From contig CAWAZS010000015.1 of assembly GCA_963786625.1 (NCBI GenBank), positions 41,938 through 105,937 on the forward strand: a DNA stretch of 64,000 nucleotides, read 5' to 3'. Made by a program: the position numbers and the translations under genes. Position 1 is the stretch's first letter; the number at the start of each line of letters is the position of its first letter. The DNA comes from CAIWHR01 sp963786625. GTDB taxonomy: Bacteria > Pseudomonadota > Gammaproteobacteria > Burkholderiales > Casimicrobiaceae. Under the pieces are notes generated by a model. It searched no databases and was not told the origin of the DNA. It worked only from the letters and a program-made list of their open reading frames with translations. Shown piece by piece: positions 56,280-64,000 of the stretch.

Positions 56280-57546
56280 TGAACTTCATGTGGTGCGCGC
56301 GACCGAGCTTCTCCTTGGTGAAATCCACCTCGAAGGCGGGCTTCAACTCCTTGCCGTCCCAGTGGAAAGCACGCAGGAACTGCTCGTTGTCCTCGCCCTT
56401 CTTGTCCCAGTTGGCCAGCAGCGAGCTGGTGATGTAGACGCGCTTGCCGTCCCAGCTCTGCGAGACCATGTTGACCTGCTTGCCGGTCTTCTTGGTGTAC
56501 ACCTCCTTCGGCGCCTCCGGGTTGGAGAGGTCGAAGTAGCGCGTCATGCCGTCCATGAAGGTGTTGACCCACAGGCCCTTGCCGTTGGCGGAGATCGAGA
56601 TGTCCACGGGCAGCGGAATCTTCGACGGGTCGCCGATCGTGGCCACGTCCTTCGCCTGCCAGCCGCCCTTGCCGTCCGGCTTGATCAGCCAGATCTTGGA
56701 GGTGAGCGCGCTGGCGGTCACCGCCCAGTTGTCCTTCGGGTTGAGCGACCAGCGGATCTCGAGCGGCGCGCCCGGCACGTTCATGACCTGCTTCGGCTTC
56801 ATCGCCTTCAGGTCCCAGGCGGCCATGGTCGCGCCGAAGCGCTTCATCGCTTCGGGGTCGTTGACCATCTTGCCCATGTCCATCATGTAGTTGTTCCAGC
56901 CGGTGAAGCTCGAGGTGAGCAGGACGTTCTTCGCCGGGTTGATCGCGAGGTCGTAGCCGTAGCCGTCGCCTTTCGCGCCGCCGACCTCGCCCGTGGGCAT
57001 GTCGTATTTCGCGACGAACTCGCCCTTGTTGTTGTAGACCGCGATGCCGGTGGCGCCGCCGTGGTCCTTGGTGTTGGACAGCCCCTGGATCATCATGCGG
57101 CCGGGCAGCGCGTAGAACGTGTGCGGCCCGACGAAACCCGTCTTCTGCGGCAGATCGGCGATGGTGCGCACGAGCTTCGGCTTCGCCGGGTCGGTGCCGA
57201 CGTCGAAGACATGGATCTTCGAGTCGTCGAGGCCGCCTGCCCACAGGTGCTTGCGATCGTCGGTGAAGCCCATGTGATGCGCCTCGCCGCGGCCGCCCAC
57301 CGAAAGCGTGTGCACGACCTTGCCGTAGGTCTTCGACTTCGGATTGGCGTCGATGGTGACCAGCTTGTCGGAGCCGTCGCCCACGCCGTCGACGCCGAGC
57401 GTCCAGACGTGGACGTAATCCTCCTGGCCCTTGATCAGGCGCGTGGTGTACGGCGAATTGCAGGTCTCGTCGGCGGCGGCCAGTCCCGCCCAGGCAATCG
57501 CGACCGCGGCCGCCAGCGTCGTGCACCTGCGCAGCGTCGAGCTCAT
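56254..57546 (-). CDS. mtoX: Methanethiol oxidase (SBP56/SELENBP1 family)
   Basis: An intact 430-residue, exported protein of the selenium-binding-protein family. Bacterial members are copper-dependent methanethiol oxidases that turn methanethiol into formaldehyde, hydrogen sulfide and hydrogen peroxide in the periplasm. The signal peptide (AVAIAWAGLAAADE) is followed by the family's CNSPYT motif with its conserved cysteine. Histidine-rich motifs GRGEAHHMGFTDDRKHLW, GPHTFYALPGRMMIQGLSN, TKDHGGATGIAVYN and the C-terminal LGRAHHMKFS are copper-site candidates. It heads an operon with sco and mauG, the arrangement known for mtoX in Hyphomicrobium. The ribosome binding site GGGAGG precedes the ATG at 57546. 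Confidence 0.92.
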   Translation of the reverse strand: MSSTLRRCTTLAAAVAIAWAGLAAADETCNSPYTTRLIKGQEDYVHVWTLGVDGVGDGSDKLVTIDANPKSKTYGKVVHTLSVGGRGEAHHMGFTDDRKHLWAGGLDDSKIHVFDVGTDPAKPKLVRTIADLPQKTGFVGPHTFYALPGRMMIQGLSNTKDHGGATGIAVYNNKGEFVAKYDMPTGEVGGAKGDGYGYDLAINPAKNVLLTSSFTGWNNYMMDMGKMVNDPEAMKRFGATMAAWDLKAMKPKQVMNVPGAPLEIRWSLNPKDNWAVTASALTSKIWLIKPDGKGGWQAKDVATIGDPSKIPLPVDISISANGKGLWVNTFMDGMTRYFDLSNPEAPKEVYTKKTGKQVNMVSQSWDGKRVYITSSLLANWDKKGEDNEQFLRAFHWDGKELKPAFEVDFTKEKLGRAHHMKFSAKPAGKS

Positions 57547-57586
57547 GGCTACCTCCCTCGTGATGGAACGGTCGAAAACCCGCGAC

Positions 57587-57603
57587 CGGTCATGCTATGA
57601 CCG
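57587..57603. promoter_or_regulatory. Palindromic operator candidate upstream of mtoX
   Basis: CGGTCATGCTATGACCG is a perfect palindrome of seven-base arms around GCT, about 40-57 bases before the mtoX start. Its size and position suit a dimeric regulator of the operon (for example a GntR-family protein). No regulator gene is adjacent. Confidence 0.4.
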
Positions 57604-57699
57604 CGTTCGGTCCGGGTCAATGGGGTGCCCGCGCGCGGCAGGCGGGCGACCGCGGCAACGCGCCGCCGCCGGCGCATCCGGCCGCCACCGTGCAGCCAG

Positions 57700-58986
57700 C
57701 TATCGATACCCGAAGGCGGCCGGCAGCAGCGTGCTGATCTGCGGGACCAGCGTCAGCAACGCGAGGACCGCGATCTGCGCCCACAGGAACGGCCACAGCT
57801 CCGCGACCAGCCGGGTGAGCGGCACGCGGGCGACGACCGAGGTGACGAACAGCAGGCCGCCGACCGGCGGCGTGATCATTCCCATCGTCAGGTTCACGAT
57901 GACGATGATCCCGAACTGGAGGTCGTTGATCCCGAGCGCATGCGCGATCGGCGCCAGGATCGGCACCAGAACGACGACACCGGGCAGCGGCTCGATGAAG
58001 ATGCCGAACACGAGCAGCAGGACGTTCACGACGAACAGGAACGCCAGCGGCGACAGGTTCATCCCCACGATCCACGCGGTGAGGTCCTGCGGCACGCGCG
58101 AGATCGTCAGCACCCAGGCAAAGGCGGCCGACATCGCCACGATGATCAGCACCGAGGCCGTCATCAGCGCGGAGCGCGCCAGGATGCCCGGCAGCATCCG
58201 CCATTCGAGCGAGCGATAGACCCAGCGTCCTGCCGCGAGCGCGTAGAACACGGCGACCACGCTCGCTTCGGTCGGCGTGAACGCGCCCGACGCGATGCCG
58301 CCCAGGATCAGCACCGGCAGCACCAGCGCAGGCAGCGCGCGCCAGGTGTTGCGCAGGTAGTCGGCGGCGCGCAGGACCTCGACCACGCCGCGGTAGTCGC
58401 GCCGCGTGGAGACCACGTGATTGATCGCCGCCATCGAGAGCGCGATCAGCAGGCCCGGCAGCACGCCGGCGATCATCAGGCCGACCAGATTCACCTCGGG
58501 GTAGGCCAGCGCATAGACGATCATGCTGATCGACGGCGGGATGATCGGGCCGAGGATCGAGACGGCGGCGGTCAGCGCCGCCGCGTATTCCGCGCGATAA
58601 CCGTCGCTCTTCATCATCCGGATCATGATCGCGCCCGGGCCGGCGGCGTCGGCGAGCGCCGAGCCGCTGATGCCGGAAAAGAAGGTGATCGCGAGGATGT
58701 TCGTGTGCCCGAGTCCGCCGCGAAAGCGCCCGACGAACTGGGAAGCGAACCGCAGCAGCACTTCCGACAGCGCGCCGCCGGTCATGAGCTCGGCGGTCAG
58801 GATGAAGAACGGCACCGCCATCAGCGCGAACACGTCGATGCCGCTGAACAGGTACTTCGGCAGCGCGACGAGCGGCAGGCCGCCGTGGACGAGGATCGCG
58901 GCGAGCGTGCCGCCGCCCAGCGCGAATGCCACCGGCACCCCGAGCGCGAGCAGCACGACGCAGGCAATGAACAGCGCCGCGATCAA
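57700..58986 (-). CDS. dctM: TRAP transporter large permease DctM
   Basis: The 12-helix membrane subunit of a TRAP transporter, 428 residues. The hydrophobic pattern and family signatures are clear: ALGVPVAFALGGGTLAAIL, VPFFILTAELMTGGALSEVL, GISGSALADAAGPGAIMIRM, SILGPIIPPSISMIVYALAY and NLTMGMITPPVGGLLFVTS. The start is a TTG at 58986, which overlaps the DctQ stop (TTGA) and gives the normal N-terminus LIAALFIACVVLLALGVP; no ATG or GTG fits. It uses the sodium gradient to drive uptake of the solute bound by a DctP protein. Confidence 0.93.
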   Translation of the reverse strand: MIAALFIACVVLLALGVPVAFALGGGTLAAILVHGGLPLVALPKYLFSGIDVFALMAVPFFILTAELMTGGALSEVLLRFASQFVGRFRGGLGHTNILAITFFSGISGSALADAAGPGAIMIRMMKSDGYRAEYAAALTAAVSILGPIIPPSISMIVYALAYPEVNLVGLMIAGVLPGLLIALSMAAINHVVSTRRDYRGVVEVLRAADYLRNTWRALPALVLPVLILGGIASGAFTPTEASVVAVFYALAAGRWVYRSLEWRMLPGILARSALMTASVLIIVAMSAAFAWVLTISRVPQDLTAWIVGMNLSPLAFLFVVNVLLLVFGIFIEPLPGVVVLVPILAPIAHALGINDLQFGIIVIVNLTMGMITPPVGGLLFVTSVVARVPLTRLVAELWPFLWAQIAVLALLTLVPQISTLLPAAFGYR

Positions 58987-59492
58987 AGCTTGACCGCGTC
59001 GGCGTCGAATTCGGCGTCGGCCAGGAACCGGCCGTGCCGCAGGTACGGCGCCGCCATCAGCAGCAGATGGACGATCAGCAGCGCAAAGCCGATCGGCATC
59101 GCCAGATACACGGCGCCGACCGGGATCTGCATCACCGGCGTCGTCTGTCCCCAGGTGACCGTCGCATAGCGCGCGCCGAGCCAGAGCATCGTCGCGAAGA
59201 ACGCCAGCAGCAGCACGAAGATCGCCGCGCGGATCCACGCGGCGTGCCGCGGGAGGAGCGACTGCAGCGTGTCGATGCCGACATGCGCCCCGTGGCGCAG
59301 GACGAGACCGGCGCCGAGGAAGGTTAGCCAGATCATCAGGTAGCGCGACACCTCCTCGACCCACAGGATCGAGTGGTCGGTGAGGAAACGCAGCGCGACG
59401 TTGGCGAACACCATCACCGCCATCGCCGCGAGCATCGCGATGACGGCCCACCGGTTGAGGCGGATCAGCGCGCGGTCGAGCGTCGTGAGCAT
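58983..59492 (-). CDS. dctQ: TRAP transporter small permease DctQ
   Basis: An intact 169-residue membrane protein with four helices, the small TRAP subunit that connects binding protein and DctM. Signatures are FANVALRFLTDHSILWVEEV, SRYLMIWLTFLGAGLVLRHG, and the terminal helix region IPVGAVYLAMPIGFALLIVH. The ATG at 59492 is the only suitable start. It is translationally coupled to dctM. The gene is 5 kb from dctP on the opposite strand; whether these serve the same transporter is not certain. It is divergent from the CoA transferase. Confidence 0.92.
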   Translation of the reverse strand: MLTTLDRALIRLNRWAVIAMLAAMAVMVFANVALRFLTDHSILWVEEVSRYLMIWLTFLGAGLVLRHGAHVGIDTLQSLLPRHAAWIRAAIFVLLLAFFATMLWLGARYATVTWGQTTPVMQIPVGAVYLAMPIGFALLIVHLLLMAAPYLRHGRFLADAEFDADAVKL

Positions 59493-59627
59493 CGGCAGCA
59501 GGAGCGGGGTTCCGGTCGGCGCGCGATTGTCGCACGGAACGCCGGGCCGATCGCCGGCGCGCTCGCGTCGCTATAATGGCTGCGTCGCGCCCGTACCTGT
59601 CGCGGGCGGCCATCCGATCGCCCGCGC

Positions 59628-60833
59628 ATGCCCGATCCCAGCGGCAATCCACGCCCCCTCGCCGGTCTCCGGGTGCTGGAGCTCGGCGCGCTGATCGCCG
59701 GACCGTTCTGCGCGAAGATCCTCGCCGAATTCGGCGCCGAGGTGATCAAGCTCGAGCCCCCCGGCCTCGGCGACCCGCTGCGCAAGTGGCGGCACCTGAA
59801 GGACGGCACCTCGCTGTGGTGGCACGTGCAGTCGCGCGGCAAGCGCTCGGTCGCCGTCGACCTGCGCCAGGCCGACGGCCAGGCGATCGCGAAGCGGCTC
59901 GCGCTCGCCGCCGACATCGTCGTCGAGAATTTCCGCCCCGGCACGCTGGAGGCCTGGGGCCTGGGCTACGACGCGCTCGCCGCCGAAAATCCGGGGCTCG
60001 TCATGGTGCGCATCTCGGGCTACGGCCAGAGCGGTCCCTACCGCGAGCGGCCGGGCTTCGGCGTGATCGGCGAAGCGATGGGCGGGCTGCGCTACGTCAC
60101 CGGCACGCCCGACCGGCCGCCGTCGCGCACCGGCATCTCCATCGGCGACACGCTGTCCGCGCTGTACGGGGTCATCGGGGCGATGATGGCGCTCGAATCC
60201 AGGCGCAAGACGGGCCGCGGGCAGGTGGTCGACGTCGCGCTGTACGAGTCGGTGTTCTCGGTGATGGAGTCGCTGCTGCCGGAATACGACGCGTTCGGCG
60301 CCGTGCGCGAGCGCACCGGCTCGATCCTCCCGGGCATCGCGCCCTCGTCCGCCTATCGCTGCGGCGACGGCAGCTTCGTCCTGATCGGCGCGAACGCCGA
60401 CTCGATCTTCAAGCGGCTGTGCAAGGCGATGGGCCGCGAAGATCTCGCCAACGACGCATCGCTCGCGCACAACGACGGCCGCGCGGCGAAGCAATCGTGG
60501 CTCGACGGCGAGATCGAGGCCTGGACTTCCGCGCACCCGCCCTCGGTCGTGCTCGCCGCGCTGGAAGCGGCCGACGTGCCGGCGTCGAAGATCTATTCGA
60601 TCGCCGACATCGTCGCCGACCCGCACTACGCGGCGCGGCAGATGATCCGGCAGATCCGGCTCGCCGACGGCGCGACGCTCAAGGTGCCGGGCGTCGTGCC
60701 GAAGCTCTCGGCCACGCCGGGCGACTTCGACGGCGGCGGCCCGCGGCTGGGCGAGCACACCGACGCGGTGCTGCAGGAACTGGGCTACGACGACGCCGCG
60801 ATCGCCGACCTCCGGCGTCGCGGCGTGATCTGA
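59628..60833 (+). CDS. CaiB/BaiF CoA-transferase family protein
   Basis: An intact 401-residue class III CoA transferase. The N-terminal LAGLRVLELGALIAGPFCAK and EFGAEVIKLEPPGLGDPLRK, and VVENFRPGTLEAWGLGYDAL, are standard. The catalytic Asp is expected in RTGISIGDTLSALYGVIGAM. The C-terminal GADVPASKIYSIADIVADPH-like stretch completes the fold. It transfers CoA between carboxylic acids, such as succinyl-CoA to a substrate acid; the acid is unknown. It is divergent from dctQM and might activate the acid that this TRAP system imports (inference). Confidence 0.92.
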   Translation: MPDPSGNPRPLAGLRVLELGALIAGPFCAKILAEFGAEVIKLEPPGLGDPLRKWRHLKDGTSLWWHVQSRGKRSVAVDLRQADGQAIAKRLALAADIVVENFRPGTLEAWGLGYDALAAENPGLVMVRISGYGQSGPYRERPGFGVIGEAMGGLRYVTGTPDRPPSRTGISIGDTLSALYGVIGAMMALESRRKTGRGQVVDVALYESVFSVMESLLPEYDAFGAVRERTGSILPGIAPSSAYRCGDGSFVLIGANADSIFKRLCKAMGREDLANDASLAHNDGRAAKQSWLDGEIEAWTSAHPPSVVLAALEAADVPASKIYSIADIVADPHYAARQMIRQIRLADGATLKVPGVVPKLSATPGDFDGGGPRLGEHTDAVLQELGYDDAAIADLRRRGVI

Positions 60834-61110
60834 CCGTAGCGCCGGGTCCGCGGTCCGATGCCAAGACGGACAACACCGAGCATCGATGGATCGAGGCGGC
60901 GAGGCTCGCTCGAATGAGGTGACTCGAGCCTCGATCGACGCCAACGCCTCGGACTTTCCTGACTGATCGTCGCTCCATCGCCGCATCCGCGATCCGGGCG
61001 GCCGAACGACTGGAGACGACCGACCCGTTGCTGCCGGTCGGGCTTCTACGAGGCAGACAGTCAGTTGCGGCGACGGACGCGAAACCGGCGAACAAGCCGG
61101 AACAGTTCCG
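60834..61110. other. Convergent intergenic region with an inverted repeat
   Basis: About 280 bases between two convergent genes. GAGGCTCG (60901-60908) and CGAGCCTC (60925-60932) can form an 8-base-pair stem with a 16-base loop, a possible weak terminator without a T-run. I see no gene. Confidence 0.4.
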
Positions 61111-62091
61111 TTACCGGATCACCTCGTCCGCGCGCTGCAGCAGCGATTGCGGGATGACGATGCCAAGCGCCTTTGCGGTCTTCAGGTTGACCACCATCTC
61201 GAACTTGGTTGGCTGCTCGACCGGGATATCGGCGGGCTTCGCGCCCTTGAGAATCTTGTCGACGAAGCTGGCTGCACTGCGCCAATGCCACGCGTTGGAC
61301 GAAAGATAGGACATCAACCCCCCCGCGGCGACATACTCGCGGCCGCCGAAAATGGACGGCACCTCGGAGCGAAGCGTCAACTCTACGATGCGGACACGGT
61401 GCCGAAAGAACATCGGGTCGCCATTGACCACGAGTGCGCCACCCTTCGCGCGCGCAATGGCCCGGTCCAGTTCGCCTTCCACCGCGACGTCGATACGATC
61501 AAGGCGCCGGCCAAGAGTCTTTGCGCGCAACGACATCGCGTCAAAGAAGAATCCGTTGGCAGGGTTGACACTGTTCATCAGCACGCTGACTCGGTTGAGT
61601 TGCGGCACGGCGGCCGACAGCAGCTCCAGTTGTTTGGCAAGCACCTCCTCGCCCGCCGCCGAAGTTCCCGTCAGGTCGCCCCCCGGCCGAGCCAGACTGG
61701 CCACCAGCCCCGCGCCAACCGGGTCTCCGGCGTTGATCATGACGATGGGCAGCCCGGGGGCGCCATCACGCGCCGCGCGGACGGTAGTCGTGCCGAACGC
61801 AAGTATGAGCACCACCGGGAGCGCCTTGAGCTCGGCGGCGAGTTCGCGCTGGCGCTGCGGGTTCTCACCCGCCCAGCGGGTTTCGATCAGGAGGTTCTTT
61901 CCTTCGACCCAGCCCAGGTCCCGCAATCCCATACGAAGAGCTTCCACGTCGATCCGGTCCCCGGGCGTCGGTGCAGTCACCGGAGCAAGCAGACCAATCT
62001 TGAAGACCTTGCCCGGCTGCTGCGCGCAAACCGCGCGCGGACCGAGCAGGTACGTGCCAGCGACCAGGGTAACGAATGTCCGCCGGTCCAT
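61111..62091 (-). CDS. ABC transporter substrate-binding protein (ABC_sub_bind/TrpX type)
   Basis: An intact periplasmic binding protein of about 326 residues, of the family often annotated as ABC transporter substrate-binding protein (PF04392 type). The N-terminus MDRRTFVTLVAGTYLLGPRA carries a twin-arginine-like signal. Then come VFKIGLLAPVTAPTPGDRID, the family motif MGLRDLGWVEGKNLLIETRW, and GLPIVMINAGDPVGAGLVAS, with DLTGTSAAGEEVLAKQLELL. I chose the ATG at 62091 over the GTG three bases upstream. No permease or ATPase is next to it, and orphans of this kind are common in Burkholderiales and rhizobia. Its base composition seems a little less GC-rich than its neighbours'. The ligand is unknown. 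Confidence 0.85.
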   Translation of the reverse strand: MDRRTFVTLVAGTYLLGPRAVCAQQPGKVFKIGLLAPVTAPTPGDRIDVEALRMGLRDLGWVEGKNLLIETRWAGENPQRQRELAAELKALPVVLILAFGTTTVRAARDGAPGLPIVMINAGDPVGAGLVASLARPGGDLTGTSAAGEEVLAKQLELLSAAVPQLNRVSVLMNSVNPANGFFFDAMSLRAKTLGRRLDRIDVAVEGELDRAIARAKGGALVVNGDPMFFRHRVRIVELTLRSEVPSIFGGREYVAAGGLMSYLSSNAWHWRSAASFVDKILKGAKPADIPVEQPTKFEMVVNLKTAKALGIVIPQSLLQRADEVIR

Positions 62092-62175
62092 CACTGAATT
62101 ACCTCGTCGACGTGGATCGAACGGACATTAGTACGCCTCGCCAATGTCAAGGACTGTAGTGCCACCCGTCGCCTT

Positions 62176-62544
62176 CTATATTTTGCCGGTCCCCTGCCAC
62201 ATTGCAATGACTGCGCCTGTCGGGTCCTTGAGAATCGTGAACTTGCCGTAGTCGGCGACCGGGATGTTTTCCATGATCATCGTTGCGCCAAGATCCTTCG
62301 CCCGCCTCGTCGACGCGGCGAGGTCGTCCACCGCCACGTATGGAAGCCAGTGCGGCGGAATTCCGGGATCCGGCGCAGTCATCATTCCGCCGCCGGTACC
62401 GTCGCCGACATTGATCATCGTGTAGCTCTTGCCATCGGCCATCGGCATATCCTGTAACTGCCAGCCGAACAGCGCCGAATAGAATTCCTTCGCTTTCGGC
62501 AGATCGTGCGTGGTGAGCTCGACGTGAACGAACGGATTGGCCAT
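62176..62544 (-). CDS. VOC family protein (glyoxalase/bleomycin-resistance fold)
   Basis: An intact 122-residue protein with two beta-alpha-beta-beta-beta modules. The start FVHVELTTHDLPKAKEFYSA, the middle LFGWQLQDMPMADGKSYTMI, and the second module WLPYVAVDDLAASTRRAKDL with FTILKDPTGAVIAMWQG are typical of the CFP30B-like or 27 kDa antigen subgroup. The ATG at 62544 has GAGGAG upstream. No specific reaction can be assigned. It is followed on the same strand by the binding-protein gene at 62091. Confidence 0.9.
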   Translation of the reverse strand: MANPFVHVELTTHDLPKAKEFYSALFGWQLQDMPMADGKSYTMINVGDGTGGGMMTAPDPGIPPHWLPYVAVDDLAASTRRAKDLGATMIMENIPVADYGKFTILKDPTGAVIAMWQGTGKI

Positions 62545-62831
62545 ACGAATCTCCTCAGGGTCATCGTCGCACGCGCCGCCAGACGCGACGTCGCGGAGGC
62601 AAAGCATACTGCAGCTCGCTGCCGCGTTCACCCTTGCTTCGGCGTGCCGGCGCCCATGGCCGGTCGGCGACGCCCACGGTGCGGACCCAGGCGCCGGCTG
62701 CATGACACCAAAATCGCGGTGCGGACAGGGATGAATGCCGTATCGCCGCTGCCAATGCTTTTCGCGGCGGCGCTCATAATCACCGGTTCCAGACCCTCGC
62801 CGGGCCCGCTCGGCGCCGACCGGAGGAATTC

Positions 62832-63899
62832 ATGAATCGACTCGCCCTGCTTCTCGCTTCGCTGCTGTTCGCGCTCCCGGCGCTCGCCGCCAAGGACGAG
62901 TTGCACCTCTACAACTGGAACAACTACCTCGCGCCGGAGACGGTCAGGCGCTTCGAGGAGTTCTGCAAGTGCAGGGTCGTGCAGACCTACTACTCGGACA
63001 ACGAGGAGTTGCTGGCGAAGCTCGCGGCGGGCGCCAAGGGCTACGACATGTACGTTCCGACCACGCAAATCCTGCCGACGCTGATCAGGAGCGGGCGCCT
63101 GCAGCCGATCGACAAGGCGAAGCTGCCGAACCTCAGGAACATCGACCCTGCCTATCTCGACACGCCGTTCGATCCCGGCAACAAGTTCTCGGTCCCCTAC
63201 GCGTACACGACGACGATCATCGGCTACAACGACGCGAAGGTGAAGGAGCTGGGGCTTCCCACCGACACCTGGGCGCTGATCTTCGACCCCAGGCACCTGG
63301 CGAAGATCAAGGGTCGCATCACCGTGCTCGACAGCGCGCACGAGCTCCTGGCCGCCGCCCTCATGTACCTAGGCTATCGGGCGAGCGACGTCGATCCCAG
63401 GCACTGGGACGAAGCCGTTGCCGTGATCAAGAAGGCGAAGCCCTACTGGGCCGCGTTCAACGCGTCGTCGTACATCAAGGAGCTGACGGCCGGCAACATC
63501 TGGGTCGCGCACGGCTATTCGGGCGACATCTTCCAGGCCGACGTCGACGCGCAGCTCGCCGGCCGCAAGTTCAGGCTCCTGCAGGGCATGCCCAGGGAAG
63601 GCGCAGTGCTCGGAGTCGACAACATGGTGATCGACAAGAGCGCGCCGCGCCCGGATCTCGCGCTCAAGTTCATGAACTTCATGCTCGAGGGCCGGAACTC
63701 CGCAGACCTCACCAACCTCATCGGCTCCGGCAATCCGAACGCGGCCGCGGTCGAGTTCATCAAGCCCGAGATCCTGAAGTATCCCGCGATCTTCCCCGAC
63801 AAGGCGGTCCAGGCGAAGCTCATGCCGGTGCCGGACCTGACCGGCGCGCAACGACGGCTGCTCAACAAGCTGTGGACCGAGATCAAGGCCGGCCGCTGA
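62832..63899 (+). CDS. potD: Spermidine/putrescine-type periplasmic binding protein
   Basis: An intact 355-residue polyamine-type binding protein. The signal peptide is LALLLASLLFALPALAA, and the mature start KDELHLYNWNNYLAPETVRR is the PotD/PotF hallmark. Further family parts are LLAKLAAGAKGYDMYVPTTQ, VPYAYTTTIIGYND and WVAHGYSGDIFQADVD, the ligand Asp/Trp regions. A GGAGGA site lies just upstream of the ATG. Arg is coded unusually often by AGG here (for example in RRF, RNI, RHL and RLL contexts), which is rare in neighbouring genes. Permease and ATPase genes are not in the window and may lie beyond its right end. The bound amine is unknown. Confidence 0.9.
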   Translation: MNRLALLLASLLFALPALAAKDELHLYNWNNYLAPETVRRFEEFCKCRVVQTYYSDNEELLAKLAAGAKGYDMYVPTTQILPTLIRSGRLQPIDKAKLPNLRNIDPAYLDTPFDPGNKFSVPYAYTTTIIGYNDAKVKELGLPTDTWALIFDPRHLAKIKGRITVLDSAHELLAAALMYLGYRASDVDPRHWDEAVAVIKKAKPYWAAFNASSYIKELTAGNIWVAHGYSGDIFQADVDAQLAGRKFRLLQGMPREGAVLGVDNMVIDKSAPRPDLALKFMNFMLEGRNSADLTNLIGSGNPNAAAVEFIKPEILKYPAIFPDKAVQAKLMPVPDLTGAQRRLLNKLWTEIKAGR

Positions 63900-64000
63900 C
63901 CGCCCTGTCGGCGGCAGCGACGCGGGGCTGACCGCGAAGCGTTGCCCGGCAACGTGCCGCCCCGCCGCCCGCGCTCCGGACCGGGGACTTGCGGGCGAGC

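Overview
The window looks like chromosomal DNA of a Betaproteobacterium, probably of the order Burkholderiales. The sequence is GC-rich with almost only G/C in third codon positions. It carries the rpsF-priB-rpsR-rplI-dnaB block with the long N-terminal form of S18, a divergent moaC/bepA pair, an Arn (lipid A aminoarabinose) locus next to a Bcp-type peroxiredoxin and a PhoH gene, and an intergenic repeat built around CCCCCTCGGGGG of a kind I associate with Burkholderiales. The taxonomic call is an inference from gene content and synteny.

Layout. 0-5.8 kb (+): Arn locus (arnB 5'-truncated by the window, arnC, stand-alone formyltransferase and dehydrogenase halves of ArnA, arnD), then a peroxiredoxin. 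5.8-13.0 kb: an accessory block with a lipoprotein, a membrane Ser/Thr kinase with Sel1 repeats, a second lipoprotein and, convergent, a large MalT/BTAD-type regulator. 13.3-14.8 kb: PhoH/PIN protein. 14.9-18.6 kb (-): a three-gene glycan cluster (methyltransferase, SEC-C/TPR/glycosyltransferase-like protein, rhamnan-synthesis-F-like protein). 18.7-21.9 kb (-): dnaB and ribosomal proteins. 22-25.5 kb: aminopeptidase, aminotransferase, DUF4124 protein, dtd. 25.5-28.7 kb (+): HlyD adaptor with ABC permease and ATPase. 28.7-33.1 kb: glucuronate catabolism (uxaC, uxuB) and a divergent Gfo/Idh/MocA oxidoreductase, separated by a tandem duplication and a REP-like palindrome. 33.1-39.0 kb: moaC, bepA and a MacAB-like exporter. 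39.2-44.8 kb: two two-component systems around a Spy/CpxP-like protein. 44.8-47.0 kb (-): ispF, ispD, GNAT, thioesterase. 47.0-53.1 kb (-): glycolate/D-lactate oxidation genes (glcF, glcE, a GST, a second FAD-linked oxidase, glcD). 53.3-59.5 kb: TRAP transporter genes (dctP on +, dctQM on -) flanking a methanethiol-oxidase operon (mtoX-sco-mauG). 59.6-64 kb: CoA transferase, ABC-type binding protein, VOC protein, potD-like protein.

A caution for every user: about two dozen genes are broken by single-base insertions or deletions, including ispD and ispF, which are normally essential. The breaks are densest from 38 to 51 kb, and the downstream frame almost always continues the same family perfectly. 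I read most of these as assembly or read errors rather than decay, and I give each such gene as one feature spanning all its frame segments. No rRNA, tRNA, CRISPR array, transposase or phage gene was recognised.
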